Below the pieces are notes generated by a model. That model ran no database searches and had not been told where the DNA came from. It worked only from the letters and a program-made list of their open reading frames with translations. From NCBI GenBank assembly GCA_041752635.1, contig JBGSWC010000278.1:1-22591 (forward strand): 22,591 nucleotides of DNA, in the 5' to 3' direction. Made by a program: the position numbers and the translations under genes. This DNA is from JBGSWC01 sp041752635. Lineage in GTDB: Bacteria; Planctomycetota; Planctomycetia; Pirellulales; Lacipirellulaceae. Below are positions 1-7,635 of this stretch, piece by piece. Numbering within the stretch: position 1 is the stretch's first letter; each line of letters opens with the position of its first letter.

Positions 1-65
1 AGCAGTGCAGCGATAGCAATGCTTAAGCGTTGAGGCGACAGTAGTTACGCGAATGTTAATGCCAT

Positions 66-95
66 TCGTGTCAGGAACCTTTTTATTGCCGAGGG
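66..95. repeat. Possible end of a dispersed REP-like element
   Basis: The stretch around GTCAGGAACCTTTTT, next to a GCCATTCG motif, resembles short intergenic repeats I associate with planctomycete genomes. It occurs only once in this window, so the repeat call rests on recall and not on an internal second copy. No gene can be supported in positions 1-304; open frames crossing it lack ribosome binding sites and family character. Confidence 0.25.
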
Positions 96-235
96 TGACA
101 GCCGCCGGCTATTCACAGGCCACGTCCTTTTGCTTTTTCACCGTGTCGGCCAAAAATCGTTGTCGAAATCGGCCGCGCTGTGTGGCAGAAAGCGGGTACT
201 GAAAAATGTGTTCGATCCGCTCTGCTGGGCAAGCC

Positions 236-308
236 AGAGGGTGGCACCCGGCTCGGCAGGAGCCTCGCCCTCCCGTCAACATCGCACGGGCGGGGACGCC
301 CATGCTAC
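236..308. repeat. Dispersed GC-rich palindromic repeat
   Basis: This segment contains nested inverted repeats: GGGTG-G-CACCC, then GGCTC-GGCAG-GAGCC. It ends in GGGGACGCCCATGCTACC. On the minus strand it would read as a peptide like MGVPARAML...GGRGSCRAG, a string that I recall recurring as spurious ORFs in planctomycete genomes. It is followed by short CGACTCTC-type iterations at about 318-350. The nature (REP or MITE-like) is inferred; only the palindromes are directly visible. The minus-strand ORF at 305-679 runs to its stop at the edge of this element, suggesting the repeat or its neighbourhood eroded that gene. Confidence 0.45.
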
Positions 309-679
309 CAACTCTTTCCACTCGACTCTCCCCACTCGACTCTCGACTCACTAAATGGATCACGAGAACGGGGCCACCCATCTTTTCCCAGATTTTTGCC
401 CGCAAAGCCATTGATGCGATACTGAACGGGTGTGTATTTACGCCCGTCATCTCGGATGCCTGTCCCCGTTTGGTTCCCTTCCAGGGCTCGGGCTCCCAGG
501 GCGTGAACCCTGTCGCGGAGCTTGAACTCCGTCTCGCCGAGCAGGTTCGAGTCATCCTTGTCGGCGAGCAACACGGCCATCCGGCGTATGTCTTCTTTGC
601 ACGCTTCCTCCAAAAGATCGCAAAAACGCTGTTGTTCTTCGTTCAACACAATCGGATTGGTCAATGTACCGCTCATCAC
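305..679 (-). CDS. Small hypothetical protein with intact start and eroded C-terminus
   Basis: This ORF encodes 124 residues of unknown function. The start is well supported: on the minus strand AGGAGGT lies 6 nt before a double ATG, one of the best ribosome binding sites in the window. Residues 1-67 look like a real soluble helical domain rich in Glu, Leu and Arg (for example EEQQRFCDLLEEACKED). After about residue 67 the composition changes to low-complexity Gly/Arg/Ser sequence that ends at the repeat at 236-308. This suggests a true N-terminus joined to degraded DNA. The N-terminus vaguely recalls planctomycete transposase-associated proteins, but I cannot assign a family. It may be a pseudogene. 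Confidence 0.45.
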   Translation of the reverse strand: MMSGTLTNPIVLNEEQQRFCDLLEEACKEDIRRMAVLLADKDDSNLLGETEFKLRDRVHALGARALEGNQTGTGIRDDGRKYTPVQYRINGFAGKNLGKDGWPRSRDPFSESRVEWGESSGKSW

Positions 680-757
680 TCCACCTCCTGGGACCGGAAA
701 ATAGGTAAACCTGATTCCAGTTTAGCAAATGGCGGAATTTTGTACCCACTTTCGTGA

Positions 758-841
758 CGCTCACACCCCGACGTTGCCCGGCTGTTGGCCCTTGTTGATG
801 CCACCTGGAAGGAACGCTACCCTGAGGGTTTCGAGCACTGA
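758..841 (+). pseudogene. Possible C-terminal remnant of a lost gene
   Basis: An open frame beginning right after an in-frame stop (755-757) reads RSHPDVARLLALVDATWKER and continues for seven more residues to a TGA at 839-841. The composition is protein-like (amphipathic helix, aromatic residues), unlike the flanking low-complexity DNA. There is no start codon. It could equally be a chance open frame, because it is only 27 codons long. Confidence 0.2.
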
Positions 842-858
842 TGGCAATGGATCGATGG

Positions 859-918
859 TCCTGATGGCCCGATGATCCTGATGGCCCGATGATCCTGATG
901 GCCCGATGATCCTGATGG
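859..918. repeat. 17-bp tandem repeat, about 3.5 copies
   Basis: The unit TCCTGATGGCCCGATGA occurs at 859-875, 876-892 and 893-909 with no differences, followed by a partial copy at 910-918. Seventeen is not a multiple of three, so the array is not a coding repeat. It ends 17 bp before the ATG at 935, so it lies in the leader or promoter zone of the oxygenase gene. Perfect identity between units suggests recent slippage. Confidence 0.85.
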
Positions 919-934
919 GGAGTGGAGCTTCACG

Positions 935-1777
935 ATGTTCACGGCACAGCAACTCACCGACTACGAACAAGACGGCTTTTTAACAGTCCCAAGGCTGTTC
1001 GACGCCAACGAGATCGACCTGCTCCGCTCGACCGCCAAGGCCGATCACGCGCTCGACGCCCACTCGATGGGGCGCGGCGATGGGGAAGGGGGGAGCGTCC
1101 GCTTGTCGCTCTGGAATCATCCGGGCGATAACCTCTATGGCATGTTCAGTCGCAATCGCCGCGTGGTCGATCGCGTCGAGCAGTTGCTCGGCGAAGAGCC
1201 TTATCACTATCACAGCAAAATGATCATGAAACAGGCCCGCACCGGCGGTGCCTGGGAGTGGCATCAGGATTACGGCTACTGGTACGAAACGGGCATTCTC
1301 TACCCACGACTCTGTAGCGTGTTCATCGCGGTCGACCGGGCCACGCGCGAAAATGGTTGCCTGCAAGTGCTGCGCGGTTCACACCAAATGGGCCGGGTGA
1401 CGCACGTCAAGATCGGCGACCAGACCGGCGCGGATCCCGAGCATGTCGCGGCCGCCTGTGAGCGTCTCGAAACGGTGTACTGCGAGATGGAGCCGGGCGA
1501 TGCGTTGTTCTTTCACGCCAACACGCTCCATCGCAGCGACCAAAACCGCTCGGACCACGATCGCTGGGCGCTGATTTGTTGTTATAACTCGCGGTCGAAT
1601 AATGCCTATAAAGAAAGTCGACACCCCAATTACACCCCGCTCGATCGAGTCGAAGCCGATACGATCAAGTCGCTTCCGGCCGAACAACGCTCGGCTGCCA
1701 ACGACTCGTTCTTAGCCGATCGACTCGATCGCGAGACGTCGACCGTCACCGCTTCGCAGGTAGTGCCCGAAAGATAG
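935..1777 (+). CDS. Phytanoyl-CoA dioxygenase (PhyH) family Fe(II)/2-oxoglutarate oxygenase
   Basis: This 280-residue protein has the PhyH family layout. The iron ligands are visible as WHQD (H110 and D112) and a distal H199 in TLHRSD. R210, eleven residues after the distal His, is the expected 2-oxoglutarate carboxylate binder. Family members hydroxylate small molecules using O2 and 2-oxoglutarate, releasing succinate and CO2; the substrate here cannot be read. There is no signal peptide, so it is cytoplasmic. A GGAG site 7 nt upstream supports the ATG. The stop is 6 bp before the next start, so it forms an operon with the Gfo/Idh/MocA oxidoreductase, which suggests linked steps on a sugar-derived or other small metabolite. 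A 17-bp tandem repeat sits just upstream. Confidence 0.88.
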   Translation: MFTAQQLTDYEQDGFLTVPRLFDANEIDLLRSTAKADHALDAHSMGRGDGEGGSVRLSLWNHPGDNLYGMFSRNRRVVDRVEQLLGEEPYHYHSKMIMKQARTGGAWEWHQDYGYWYETGILYPRLCSVFIAVDRATRENGCLQVLRGSHQMGRVTHVKIGDQTGADPEHVAAACERLETVYCEMEPGDALFFHANTLHRSDQNRSDHDRWALICCYNSRSNNAYKESRHPNYTPLDRVEADTIKSLPAEQRSAANDSFLADRLDRETSTVTASQVVPER

Positions 1778-1783
1778 CGACAG

Positions 1784-2857
1784 ATGAGTAAACTCCGTGT
1801 GGTTGGCATCGACTTCTCGCACATGCACATGGGCGACAATCTTCGCATGGTGGCCGAACACGCCGGGTGCGAATTGGTCGGCCTATGCGACAGCGAGCGC
1901 GAACGAATGGCGGCTGCGATCGCGGAGCATTCGCTGGCCGGCAGCCAGGTGTTTACTGATATCGACGCCTGTCTCGATGCCACTACGCCCGACCTTGCTG
2001 TGCTCTGCCCCCCGACCGCTCAGCACGCTGAAGTGGCCTGCCATGTGCTTTCGCGGCGCGTGCCGGTGTTGATCGAAAAACCTTTCGCGGCAACGCTGGC
2101 CGAGGCCGACCAGATGATCGCCGCCGCCGAGTCGTCGGGGTGTCTGCTCGCCATCAACTGGCCGATGTTCTGGTATGCTCCGCATCGTACCGCCAAGCGA
2201 TTGATCGAACAGGGAACGATTGGTGAGGTCATTGAGGTACACTACTACGATGGCAATCGCGGGCCGCTCTACCACACAGCCCACAAGCACGAGGTCACCG
2301 CCGAAGAAGTTGACCGGCAGAAGCCCGATAGCTGGTTTTACAAACGCGACCACGGTGGCGGTTCGCTGCTCGACTACCTCGGTTATGGTGTGACCTTGGG
2401 AACGTGGTTCAACGGTGGCCAAAAGCCACTGGCCGTAACCACGGTGGTCGACCAGCCACCAGGCCTTGGAGTCGACGAACACAGCATCACCATCGTGCAG
2501 TACGCCCACGGACTCTCGAAATTTGAAACTCGCTGGGGAACTTTTACCGACCCCTGGGTCCACCAGCCTCAGCCGAAGTGCGGCTTCGTGATCGTCGGCG
2601 AGCAGGGCACAATCTCATGCTACGACTTTGCGGACACTATTCGCGTGCAAACTCACGATCACCCAGCCGGCAGGGACATTCCTGTGGATGCTTTGCAGCC
2701 ACCACAGCGGAATCCGATCGAATACATTGCCGACTGTCTTAAGCAGAGTAGACTGCCCGATGGCCCGCTCTCGCCTTCGGTAAGTCGGCTCGGTCAAATC
2801 ATCGTTGACGCGGCCGTGCAAAGCGCTGCCGAAAAATGTACGATTTACTTCGACTAG
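1784..2857 (+). CDS. Gfo/Idh/MocA family NAD(P)-dependent oxidoreductase
   Basis: This 357-residue protein has an N-terminal Rossmann domain and a C-terminal alpha/beta substrate domain. The family EKP motif is present at residues 98-100 (VLIEKPF), with the conserved Lys that contacts cofactor and substrate. Two features are unusual. The dinucleotide loop reads VVGIDFSHMHMG instead of GxGxxG, and the late GGGSLLDYLGYG motif (191-202) carries Tyr where many members have the catalytic His. The cofactor and reaction are therefore uncertain. Family members oxidise or reduce sugars and inositols. The gene follows the PhyH oxygenase by 6 bp and is surely cotranscribed. No signal peptide is seen. 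Confidence 0.85.
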   Translation: MSKLRVVGIDFSHMHMGDNLRMVAEHAGCELVGLCDSERERMAAAIAEHSLAGSQVFTDIDACLDATTPDLAVLCPPTAQHAEVACHVLSRRVPVLIEKPFAATLAEADQMIAAAESSGCLLAINWPMFWYAPHRTAKRLIEQGTIGEVIEVHYYDGNRGPLYHTAHKHEVTAEEVDRQKPDSWFYKRDHGGGSLLDYLGYGVTLGTWFNGGQKPLAVTTVVDQPPGLGVDEHSITIVQYAHGLSKFETRWGTFTDPWVHQPQPKCGFVIVGEQGTISCYDFADTIRVQTHDHPAGRDIPVDALQPPQRNPIEYIADCLKQSRLPDGPLSPSVSRLGQIIVDAAVQSAAEKCTIYFD

Positions 2858-2887
2858 TCTTTCCAATCACTTCAAGGATCCAACGCC

Positions 2888-3436
2888 ATGAAACCTATCG
2901 CCACATTGCTTTGCCTCGTTGTCTGTTCGACAGCTATTGCTCAAGAAGCTCCCCAATTCCCCGAGCCAACCGAACAGCACAAGTGGCTCGAAAAATTCGT
3001 TGGCGATTGGGAGTCGGAATCGAAAGGCTCGATGGGCGAAGGCCAGCCCGAGATGAAGTGTACCGGCAGCATGAAATCGCGGATGCTGGGCGGCTTTTGG
3101 GTCGTTTCAGAGATGAAAGCCGACATGATGGGCACGCCCATGAACGGTGTACAGACCATTGGCTACGACGTCGAAAAGAAACAGTACATCGGCACCTGGG
3201 TCGACTCGATGTTTGGTCACATGTGGCATTACAAAGGGAGTGTGAGCGACGATGGCGCGACGCTGACACTCGAAGCCGAGGGACCAAATTTCATGCAGCC
3301 GGGCGAATCGACCCTGTTTCGCGACATCTACGAATTCAAGTCAAAAGACCATATCGTCGCCACCAGCCAAATGCAAACGGCTGATGGCGAGTGGGTGACA
3401 TTCTTGGTGGGGCAGGTGACGCGGAAGGCGGAATAG
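2888..3436 (+). CDS. Secreted DUF1579 domain protein
   Basis: This 182-residue protein starts with a typical signal peptide, MKPIATLLCLVVCSTAIA, with likely cleavage after AIA at residue 18. The mature part matches the DUF1579 pattern: a WLEKFVGDW opening, a repeated beta-strand layout, GFWVVSEM, TIGYDVEKKQYIGTWVDSM and a C-terminal RDIYEF. DUF1579 proteins are small beta-barrel-like proteins of unknown function. AAGGA lies about 10 nt before the ATG. It follows the oxidoreductase by 30 bp on the same strand, so cotranscription is possible but not shown. It converges with the TPR gene, with only 18 bp between the stop codons and no evident terminator. Confidence 0.8.
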   Translation: MKPIATLLCLVVCSTAIAQEAPQFPEPTEQHKWLEKFVGDWESESKGSMGEGQPEMKCTGSMKSRMLGGFWVVSEMKADMMGTPMNGVQTIGYDVEKKQYIGTWVDSMFGHMWHYKGSVSDDGATLTLEAEGPNFMQPGESTLFRDIYEFKSKDHIVATSQMQTADGEWVTFLVGQVTRKAE

Positions 3437-3454
3437 TTTCGTCGCAACCGAAGG

Positions 3455-6304
3455 CTACTTCGTTGGCGCTGGCTTATAAAATTGAGTCGGAAAGTACCGA
3501 CCTTTGAGTTGCGATGCGTCGACATCGAGTTCGCGCAAGTAGTGCCACGCAAGCATACGCCCCCAGAATTGTTGGCCGGCGCCGGCTGACGGTTTGTAGA
3601 GTTCGATAGCCCGCTGCTTGTCGTCGTGGTTTTGCAAATACTTGGCCATTGCAAAGTCGATCGCCGGACGCCATCCAGTTCCAATCTGCGCTTCGATTTC
3701 GGTGCAAAGTTTGAGATAGTCGGCGTCGGCGAAATCGGTCGAACCATCCAGTTCGAGCAGGTACTCGGCCAAGAAAGCATAACCCGACTTGCCATCGGGG
3801 TCGGTCGACCAATCGAAATCGACCAGCTCTTTCCAGCGTCGGTCGCGCTCTTCGGTATTGCCAGCCTCGTCGTGCAACAAGCCGAGAAACATCGTGTCGA
3901 AAGGGCTGAACTTGTTCGCCAGCCGTTGTTCAAGGCTGCGACGCGCGGCCGCCTTGTCGCCTTCGTAAATCGCGTGCAGCGTTTCGGCCACTTCCGCCGA
4001 ACGAGGATCATTCGCTGCGTTCGCTTTCAGTGTGGCCGAATGGATCGCCCACGCTTGCTCGTAATGGCCCTTCCCGGTGCGATAGCACCATTCGTACCAA
4101 TCGGCCGTCATGCGATAACGACGGGCAAGGTAGGCCATTGTCTGCTCGGCTTCGTCGAGTTGTCCCAGGGCAGTCAAACACTCCGCGTGTACCATCATCG
4201 GCGGAGCCGCTCCCGATTCGGCACCCCGGCTCGCCCATTCGAGCGCCTTCTCGAAATTGCCTTGGTGCATCCAGTTGGCTGCTATCGTCGAAGCAGCATA
4301 GGAGTGGCTTAAGCCAAAGTCTTGAGTGTCGAAGATTTTTTCGAGCGTTTCCTGGCAATCGTCGAAGCGATCGACCTGATAGTAAACCTCAGCAAGCTTT
4401 TTCAAGATATCTGGATCGGGAACAATCGCCAGATACTTCACGTAATGCTCGATCGCTTCGTCGTTTTCACCGGCCGCGGCAAATCCCGTTGCCGCTGCGC
4501 GGTGGAGTGACGGGTAGTAGTCGTACTCCTCAAACCACTTGTCGAGTTGCTTTCGCGAGCCCTTAAAATGGGCTAGCAATTGCGATTCGAAGCGTATCGG
4601 CGAATGCGCGCTACTTCGATTCATCTTGTTGGCGATGTTCGCCGTTGGACCCGTATAACGACATATCCAAATTAGATAGTTTTCAGTGTCGTTAATCTGC
4701 GTCCAGATTCGCGCTAACACTTCCGCCTTCGTCTCATCCCCGATTTTCACTTCATCTAAGAGCCGACTCAAACAGTAGTAACCCGTTTTCGGGTTAACCC
4801 TTTCAAGCTTAAAGCCCTTGAGCACCTCCTTCTGATCGCTCGCTGTCGTCGGTAGCGGTAGATACCATAGTCGAACGAGTGGAGCGTTCGGGTGATGGGC
4901 AATGACTTCTTCTGCGTACTCGCGCTCGTCGTCGGCCGAAGCGCCGAGATACGAAGCAACAAACTGTCCGCGACGCATCGCGTGCAGCACATTCCACGAT
5001 TCGATGCCCCGACCCAACACTGCAAGCGATGGTTCAAGCTTGTCGTCTGCACCGGCAACTGTGAGTTGGTGAGCAATCTCTGCCATTTCGCCCGGGCTGG
5101 GGCGATAATCGGCGTCGTTGAATTTGCTTTCGATGTCGGCAGGCAGATCGGCGACGTTCGGCAGCTGGTGGGCGACGAATTGCGAGAGCATTGCCGGCCC
5201 CTGTGCGGTAATTTGGTGATTGAGGCTCACCCCTGCTTCTTGGAACATCACGTCCAGGACACAAAGCGATTCGGGATTGTTGCTCAATGCTTTCTGGCCG
5301 GCGACGATCGAAAGCGGTCTGGCGCGAAACTGACTCATGATGCGAAACCAGAGCAGCGTCGCCAATTCGCTCCGCGAGTCATCCTCGTCAAACGCGATCG
5401 GCTCGATAACGTCGTAGCGATAGCGAATATACGCCTTCATCAGTTCGCCCCATTCGGGCATTTCAAGGTCACCCCCTTCGCCAACCTCGTTTTGCATCGC
5501 CTCGATCTCTTCGTTGGCAAGATTCACCATGCCCGTCATGATGTACGTATAAATGCGCGGCCAACGAGCCGAGAAGTCATCGGGCTGCTTCGCCACCAGC
5601 CGCTCGGCGTAGAGCAGGGCACGTCCGGCATAGACCGTGTATTGAAGGTCGAGCGTACAGTCGGTGAGTGCTGACAGATTGGAATAGGCACGAACGATGC
5701 CCGCTAACCGTTCGGGCGACTCACCCGACTCGCGCATCTCCGCGTGGATTATTCGCAGGGCCTGCCACTGCGAAATGTCATTCATTTCGTTGAGCAATCG
5801 CTCGACTTCGTCAGTGAGTGGTGCCGAGTCGACCCACTTAGCGGGCCTCGGCTCAAACCCAAGATCGACGAAAGCTTGCTTCAGCTCGTTGCGGGTCATG
5901 GGGCCAATGACTTCGGTGAGGTTCTTGTAGCCGACCGTCGGGGGCACTTTGACGAAGAACTCGTTTTCGAACACCGTCTTGTCGCCACGTGTGAGCGTCA
6001 ACTTGATCGGTGTCTGCGCGGCCCGCACTTCCATATTCAGCATGAAGGTTTCGGGGGATTCTCGGTCCAATGGTTCACCTAGCACGATGTCGCGTGTCGG
6101 CAGTCCAAACTCTTCGCGGGCGGTTAACAACACGGCCTGACGGCCGATTTGTTGGTAAATGGTTTCGGGAATCCAAAAATCTTTGCGATTCCGGATATCC
6201 TCATAGTAGGCAGGCAGGCTATCGAGCGAGATTGGCTCGTTGGCCTCAGCAAGCAAGGCGAAACCAAGAATGAAAACCACGCACAAAGCGAAGAGCCGCG
6301 ACAT
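3455..6304 (-). CDS. Large exported TPR-repeat protein
   Basis: From the ATG at 6304 this encodes 949 residues. The frame stays open upstream to 6460, but only the internal ATG gives a signal peptide (MSRLFALCVVFILGFALLAEA), with GGGGGA about 7 nt upstream. Residues 25-130 form a mixed alpha/beta region of unknown kind. Most of the rest is helical. Clear TPR-like units lie at about 600-780, with motifs such as AAAGENDEAIEHYVKYLA and TALGQLDEAEQTM. TPR proteins are scaffolds for protein contacts; here it would act outside the cytoplasmic membrane. No enzyme motif is seen. On the minus strand TAGAAT at 6359-6354 could be a -10 box, but no good -35 accompanies it. Confidence 0.82.
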   Translation of the reverse strand: MSRLFALCVVFILGFALLAEANEPISLDSLPAYYEDIRNRKDFWIPETIYQQIGRQAVLLTAREEFGLPTRDIVLGEPLDRESPETFMLNMEVRAAQTPIKLTLTRGDKTVFENEFFVKVPPTVGYKNLTEVIGPMTRNELKQAFVDLGFEPRPAKWVDSAPLTDEVERLLNEMNDISQWQALRIIHAEMRESGESPERLAGIVRAYSNLSALTDCTLDLQYTVYAGRALLYAERLVAKQPDDFSARWPRIYTYIMTGMVNLANEEIEAMQNEVGEGGDLEMPEWGELMKAYIRYRYDVIEPIAFDEDDSRSELATLLWFRIMSQFRARPLSIVAGQKALSNNPESLCVLDVMFQEAGVSLNHQITAQGPAMLSQFVAHQLPNVADLPADIESKFNDADYRPSPGEMAEIAHQLTVAGADDKLEPSLAVLGRGIESWNVLHAMRRGQFVASYLGASADDEREYAEEVIAHHPNAPLVRLWYLPLPTTASDQKEVLKGFKLERVNPKTGYYCLSRLLDEVKIGDETKAEVLARIWTQINDTENYLIWICRYTGPTANIANKMNRSSAHSPIRFESQLLAHFKGSRKQLDKWFEEYDYYPSLHRAAATGFAAAGENDEAIEHYVKYLAIVPDPDILKKLAEVYYQVDRFDDCQETLEKIFDTQDFGLSHSYAASTIAANWMHQGNFEKALEWASRGAESGAAPPMMVHAECLTALGQLDEAEQTMAYLARRYRMTADWYEWCYRTGKGHYEQAWAIHSATLKANAANDPRSAEVAETLHAIYEGDKAAARRSLEQRLANKFSPFDTMFLGLLHDEAGNTEERDRRWKELVDFDWSTDPDGKSGYAFLAEYLLELDGSTDFADADYLKLCTEIEAQIGTGWRPAIDFAMAKYLQNHDDKQRAIELYKPSAGAGQQFWGRMLAWHYLRELDVDASQLKGRYFPTQFYKPAPTK

Positions 6305-6539
6305 AAGATATCCCCCAAAAAACCGGCTTGCGACCAACTCACAACTACGGGCGATTCTACCATCGGAGGATCGCGAAAGATAGAAATTCGTGGCGAATTC
6401 TCTGCTGCGCCGAAATCTTGTCGCAGCTTCGCTTCCACGGCGAAGCGTGGCGTCAAACATGCATTCTTTTCTCGGTCGAGGTGGCCGACACGAATTCTGA
6501 AAATGTCGACATCATCGTCAAAAAAACGTGAACGTAAGG

Positions 6540-6569
6540 TGGACAACGCGGGGGCCGGGTTGTTACACT
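6540..6569 (+). promoter_or_regulatory. Sigma-70-type promoter for the PEP-CTERM gene
   Basis: TGGACA at 6540-6545 and TACACT at 6564-6569 are separated by 18 bp; each matches five of six bases of the consensus hexamers. The predicted transcript start near 6576 gives a leader of about 80 nt before the ATG at 6659. The spacer is very GC rich. Confidence 0.5.
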
Positions 6570-6600
6570 GAGCGCGAGGTCAGGGCTGAGGGTTTTGGCG

Positions 6601-6636
6601 GTGACCACTTTCGGGTGGTCTCACTTTTCTTGTTTG
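6601..6636 (+). terminator. Leader hairpin followed by U-rich tract (possible attenuator)
   Basis: GACCAC (6603-6608) and GTGGTC (6615-6620) form a perfect 6-bp stem with a 6-nt loop, followed after four bases by TTTTCTTGTTT. This is like a weak intrinsic terminator. It sits inside the predicted leader of the PEP-CTERM gene, with no plus-strand gene ending upstream, so attenuation is one reading. The short stem and imperfect U-tract keep confidence low. Confidence 0.35.
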
Positions 6637-6658
6637 GCATCCAAAGTTGAATATTTCA

Positions 6659-7321
6659 ATGATTACCTCAATGCGAATCTTGCCTTGCTACCCCGTTGCA
6701 GTTTTGGCAGTTGCTTTCGTTTTCTCGAGCTTACCTGCCGGCGCAGCCATCATATCGATACCAACCTCCAACGTTTCGTCGTCGAGCGAGATCGGTGGCA
6801 GTTTCAATCGACAAGATGATTTTATCGTCGATGGAAGCGGATTGACCGGCGGTCAACATACTACGGCAGTGCAGCCGAACATGTGGCTGTCGAGCGGTAC
6901 GAGTTTCGGGGGCGATGATCTCGATCCCTGGGTGATGTTCGATCTGGGCGGTACCTATACCATCAACGAGTTTCGCGTTTGGAATTACAACGAAAGTCCG
7001 CCGAATTTGACAGCTCGAGGTGTCAACGCTGTATCGGTGCAGTACGGACTTACGCCGGCACTCGGCTCGACCGTGCCCGGCATTACTAACTTTGCGCAGG
7101 CAGATGGCACCAACACCTACACGGGTGAACTTTTTGATTCGTTCGCTCCGTTCAGCGCTCGCTACATCAAATTCGACATCGACTCGAACCACGGTGGCGA
7201 CAACAACTTCTACGGACTTTCGGAAGTGCAGTTCGACGGCACCCTCGTGCCCGAGCCTTCGACGATTGCTCTGCTCGCGCTCGGCGGGCTGATCTTTGTA
7301 TGTCGTCGACAGGCGTTCTGA
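6659..7321 (+). CDS. PEP-CTERM-anchored discoidin-like exported protein
   Basis: From the ATG at 6659 this encodes 220 residues: a signal peptide (about 1-30, ending SSLPAGAA), a beta-rich domain, and a sorting tail. The tail runs from VPEP (197-200) through a hydrophobic stretch (TIALLALGGLIFVC) to basic RRQAF, the standard PEP-CTERM signal processed by exosortase. Residues about 75-195 resemble a discoidin or F5/8 type C carbohydrate-binding fold: WVMFDLGGTYTINEFRVWNY, then SARYIKFDI and GLSEVQF. It is probably a surface or matrix protein that binds sugar polymers. A TTG at 6647 or an ATG at 6671 are alternative starts; no clear ribosome binding site decides between them. Confidence 0.8.
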   Translation: MITSMRILPCYPVAVLAVAFVFSSLPAGAAIISIPTSNVSSSSEIGGSFNRQDDFIVDGSGLTGGQHTTAVQPNMWLSSGTSFGGDDLDPWVMFDLGGTYTINEFRVWNYNESPPNLTARGVNAVSVQYGLTPALGSTVPGITNFAQADGTNTYTGELFDSFAPFSARYIKFDIDSNHGGDNNFYGLSEVQFDGTLVPEPSTIALLALGGLIFVCRRQAF

Positions 7322-7448
7322 GAAACTTGCGGTTCCGGGCAACTTCGTAGCGGTCGCCACGTCGCCGCGCGAATTTGTGTTGGTCGCGATTGGCTGCTAC
7401 TTCTGTAAGGAAAAACGGGAAGCCCGCCAAAGTGCGCCTCGCACCATC

Positions 7449-7555
7449 CCCTTGCCACCGCGACGCCGGTGGCGAAAATACAACCCATGATACCAGCCAA
7501 ACTAGCACTCGAAGACGGCACCGTGTTCACCGGCACCTCGATTGGGGCCGATGGC
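7449..7555 (+). repeat. Left copy of the carA 5'-end direct repeat
   Basis: This 107-bp segment matches 10570-10676 without gaps at an offset of 3121 bp. The ten bases at 7449-7458 are identical, 7459-7463 differ, 7464-7490 are identical, 7491 differs (T for A), and 7492-7555 (64 bp) are identical. The match covers about 38 bp upstream of the carA start and the first 23 codons. Together the two copies bracket the regulator/ABC cassette. Confidence 0.95.
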
Positions 7556-7564
7556 TTGAGTTAG
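7487..7564 (+). pseudogene. Truncated carA start (25 codons)
   Basis: The left repeat copy carries the carA start codon and reads MIPAKLALEDGTVFTGTSIG and then ADGLS before a TAG. It is identical to true CarA except Lys2 to Ile for 23 residues, then diverges exactly where the repeat ends. It cannot make a functional enzyme. It is either debris from the event that placed the cassette next to carA, or a short translated decoy if its upstream region is still transcribed. Confidence 0.85.
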
Positions 7565-7613
7565 CCTGTAGTCTGGTCGACGCGTTGCCACCCTCTGGTG
7601 CTTGACTAGGCTA
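7562..7613. repeat. Imperfect inverted repeat at the cassette's left junction
   Basis: TAGCCT-GT-AGTC (7562-7573) pairs with GACTAGGCTA (7604-7613), leaving only a 2-nt bulge. Inside the loop a smaller hairpin, CACC-CTCT-GGTG (7589-7600), can form. It begins six bases after the end of the carA-derived repeat and lies just before the cassette promoter. It has no U-tract, so it is not a standard terminator; it could be a trace of the element that joined the DNA. Confidence 0.5.
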
Positions 7614-7635
7614 GCAAAAAGCGTCGCACAAATTG

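Larger units (their letters stand above)
6305..6658. other. Divergent intergenic region
   Basis: This 354-bp gap lies between two genes pointing away from each other, so it must hold promoters for both. The right part holds a good plus-strand promoter and a hairpin leader, described separately. The left part (6305-6530) shows only a weak minus-strand -10 candidate (TAGAAT, 6359-6354). Open frames crossing it have no ribosome binding site or recognisable protein character. Confidence 0.6.

Noticed and set aside
206..757. 183-codon plus-strand open frame across the left edge
   Set aside because: It runs through the palindromic repeat and antisense to the ORF that has a strong ribosome binding site; it has no site of its own and no protein-family character.
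6305..6460. Upstream extension of the TPR protein
   Set aside because: The added 52 residues place a clear signal peptide in the interior; the ATG at 6304 gives a normal exported N-terminus.
7296..7490. 64-codon open frame after the PEP-CTERM gene
   Set aside because: It overlaps the PEP-CTERM end and carA leader copy, lacks a ribosome binding site, and has no protein-like composition.
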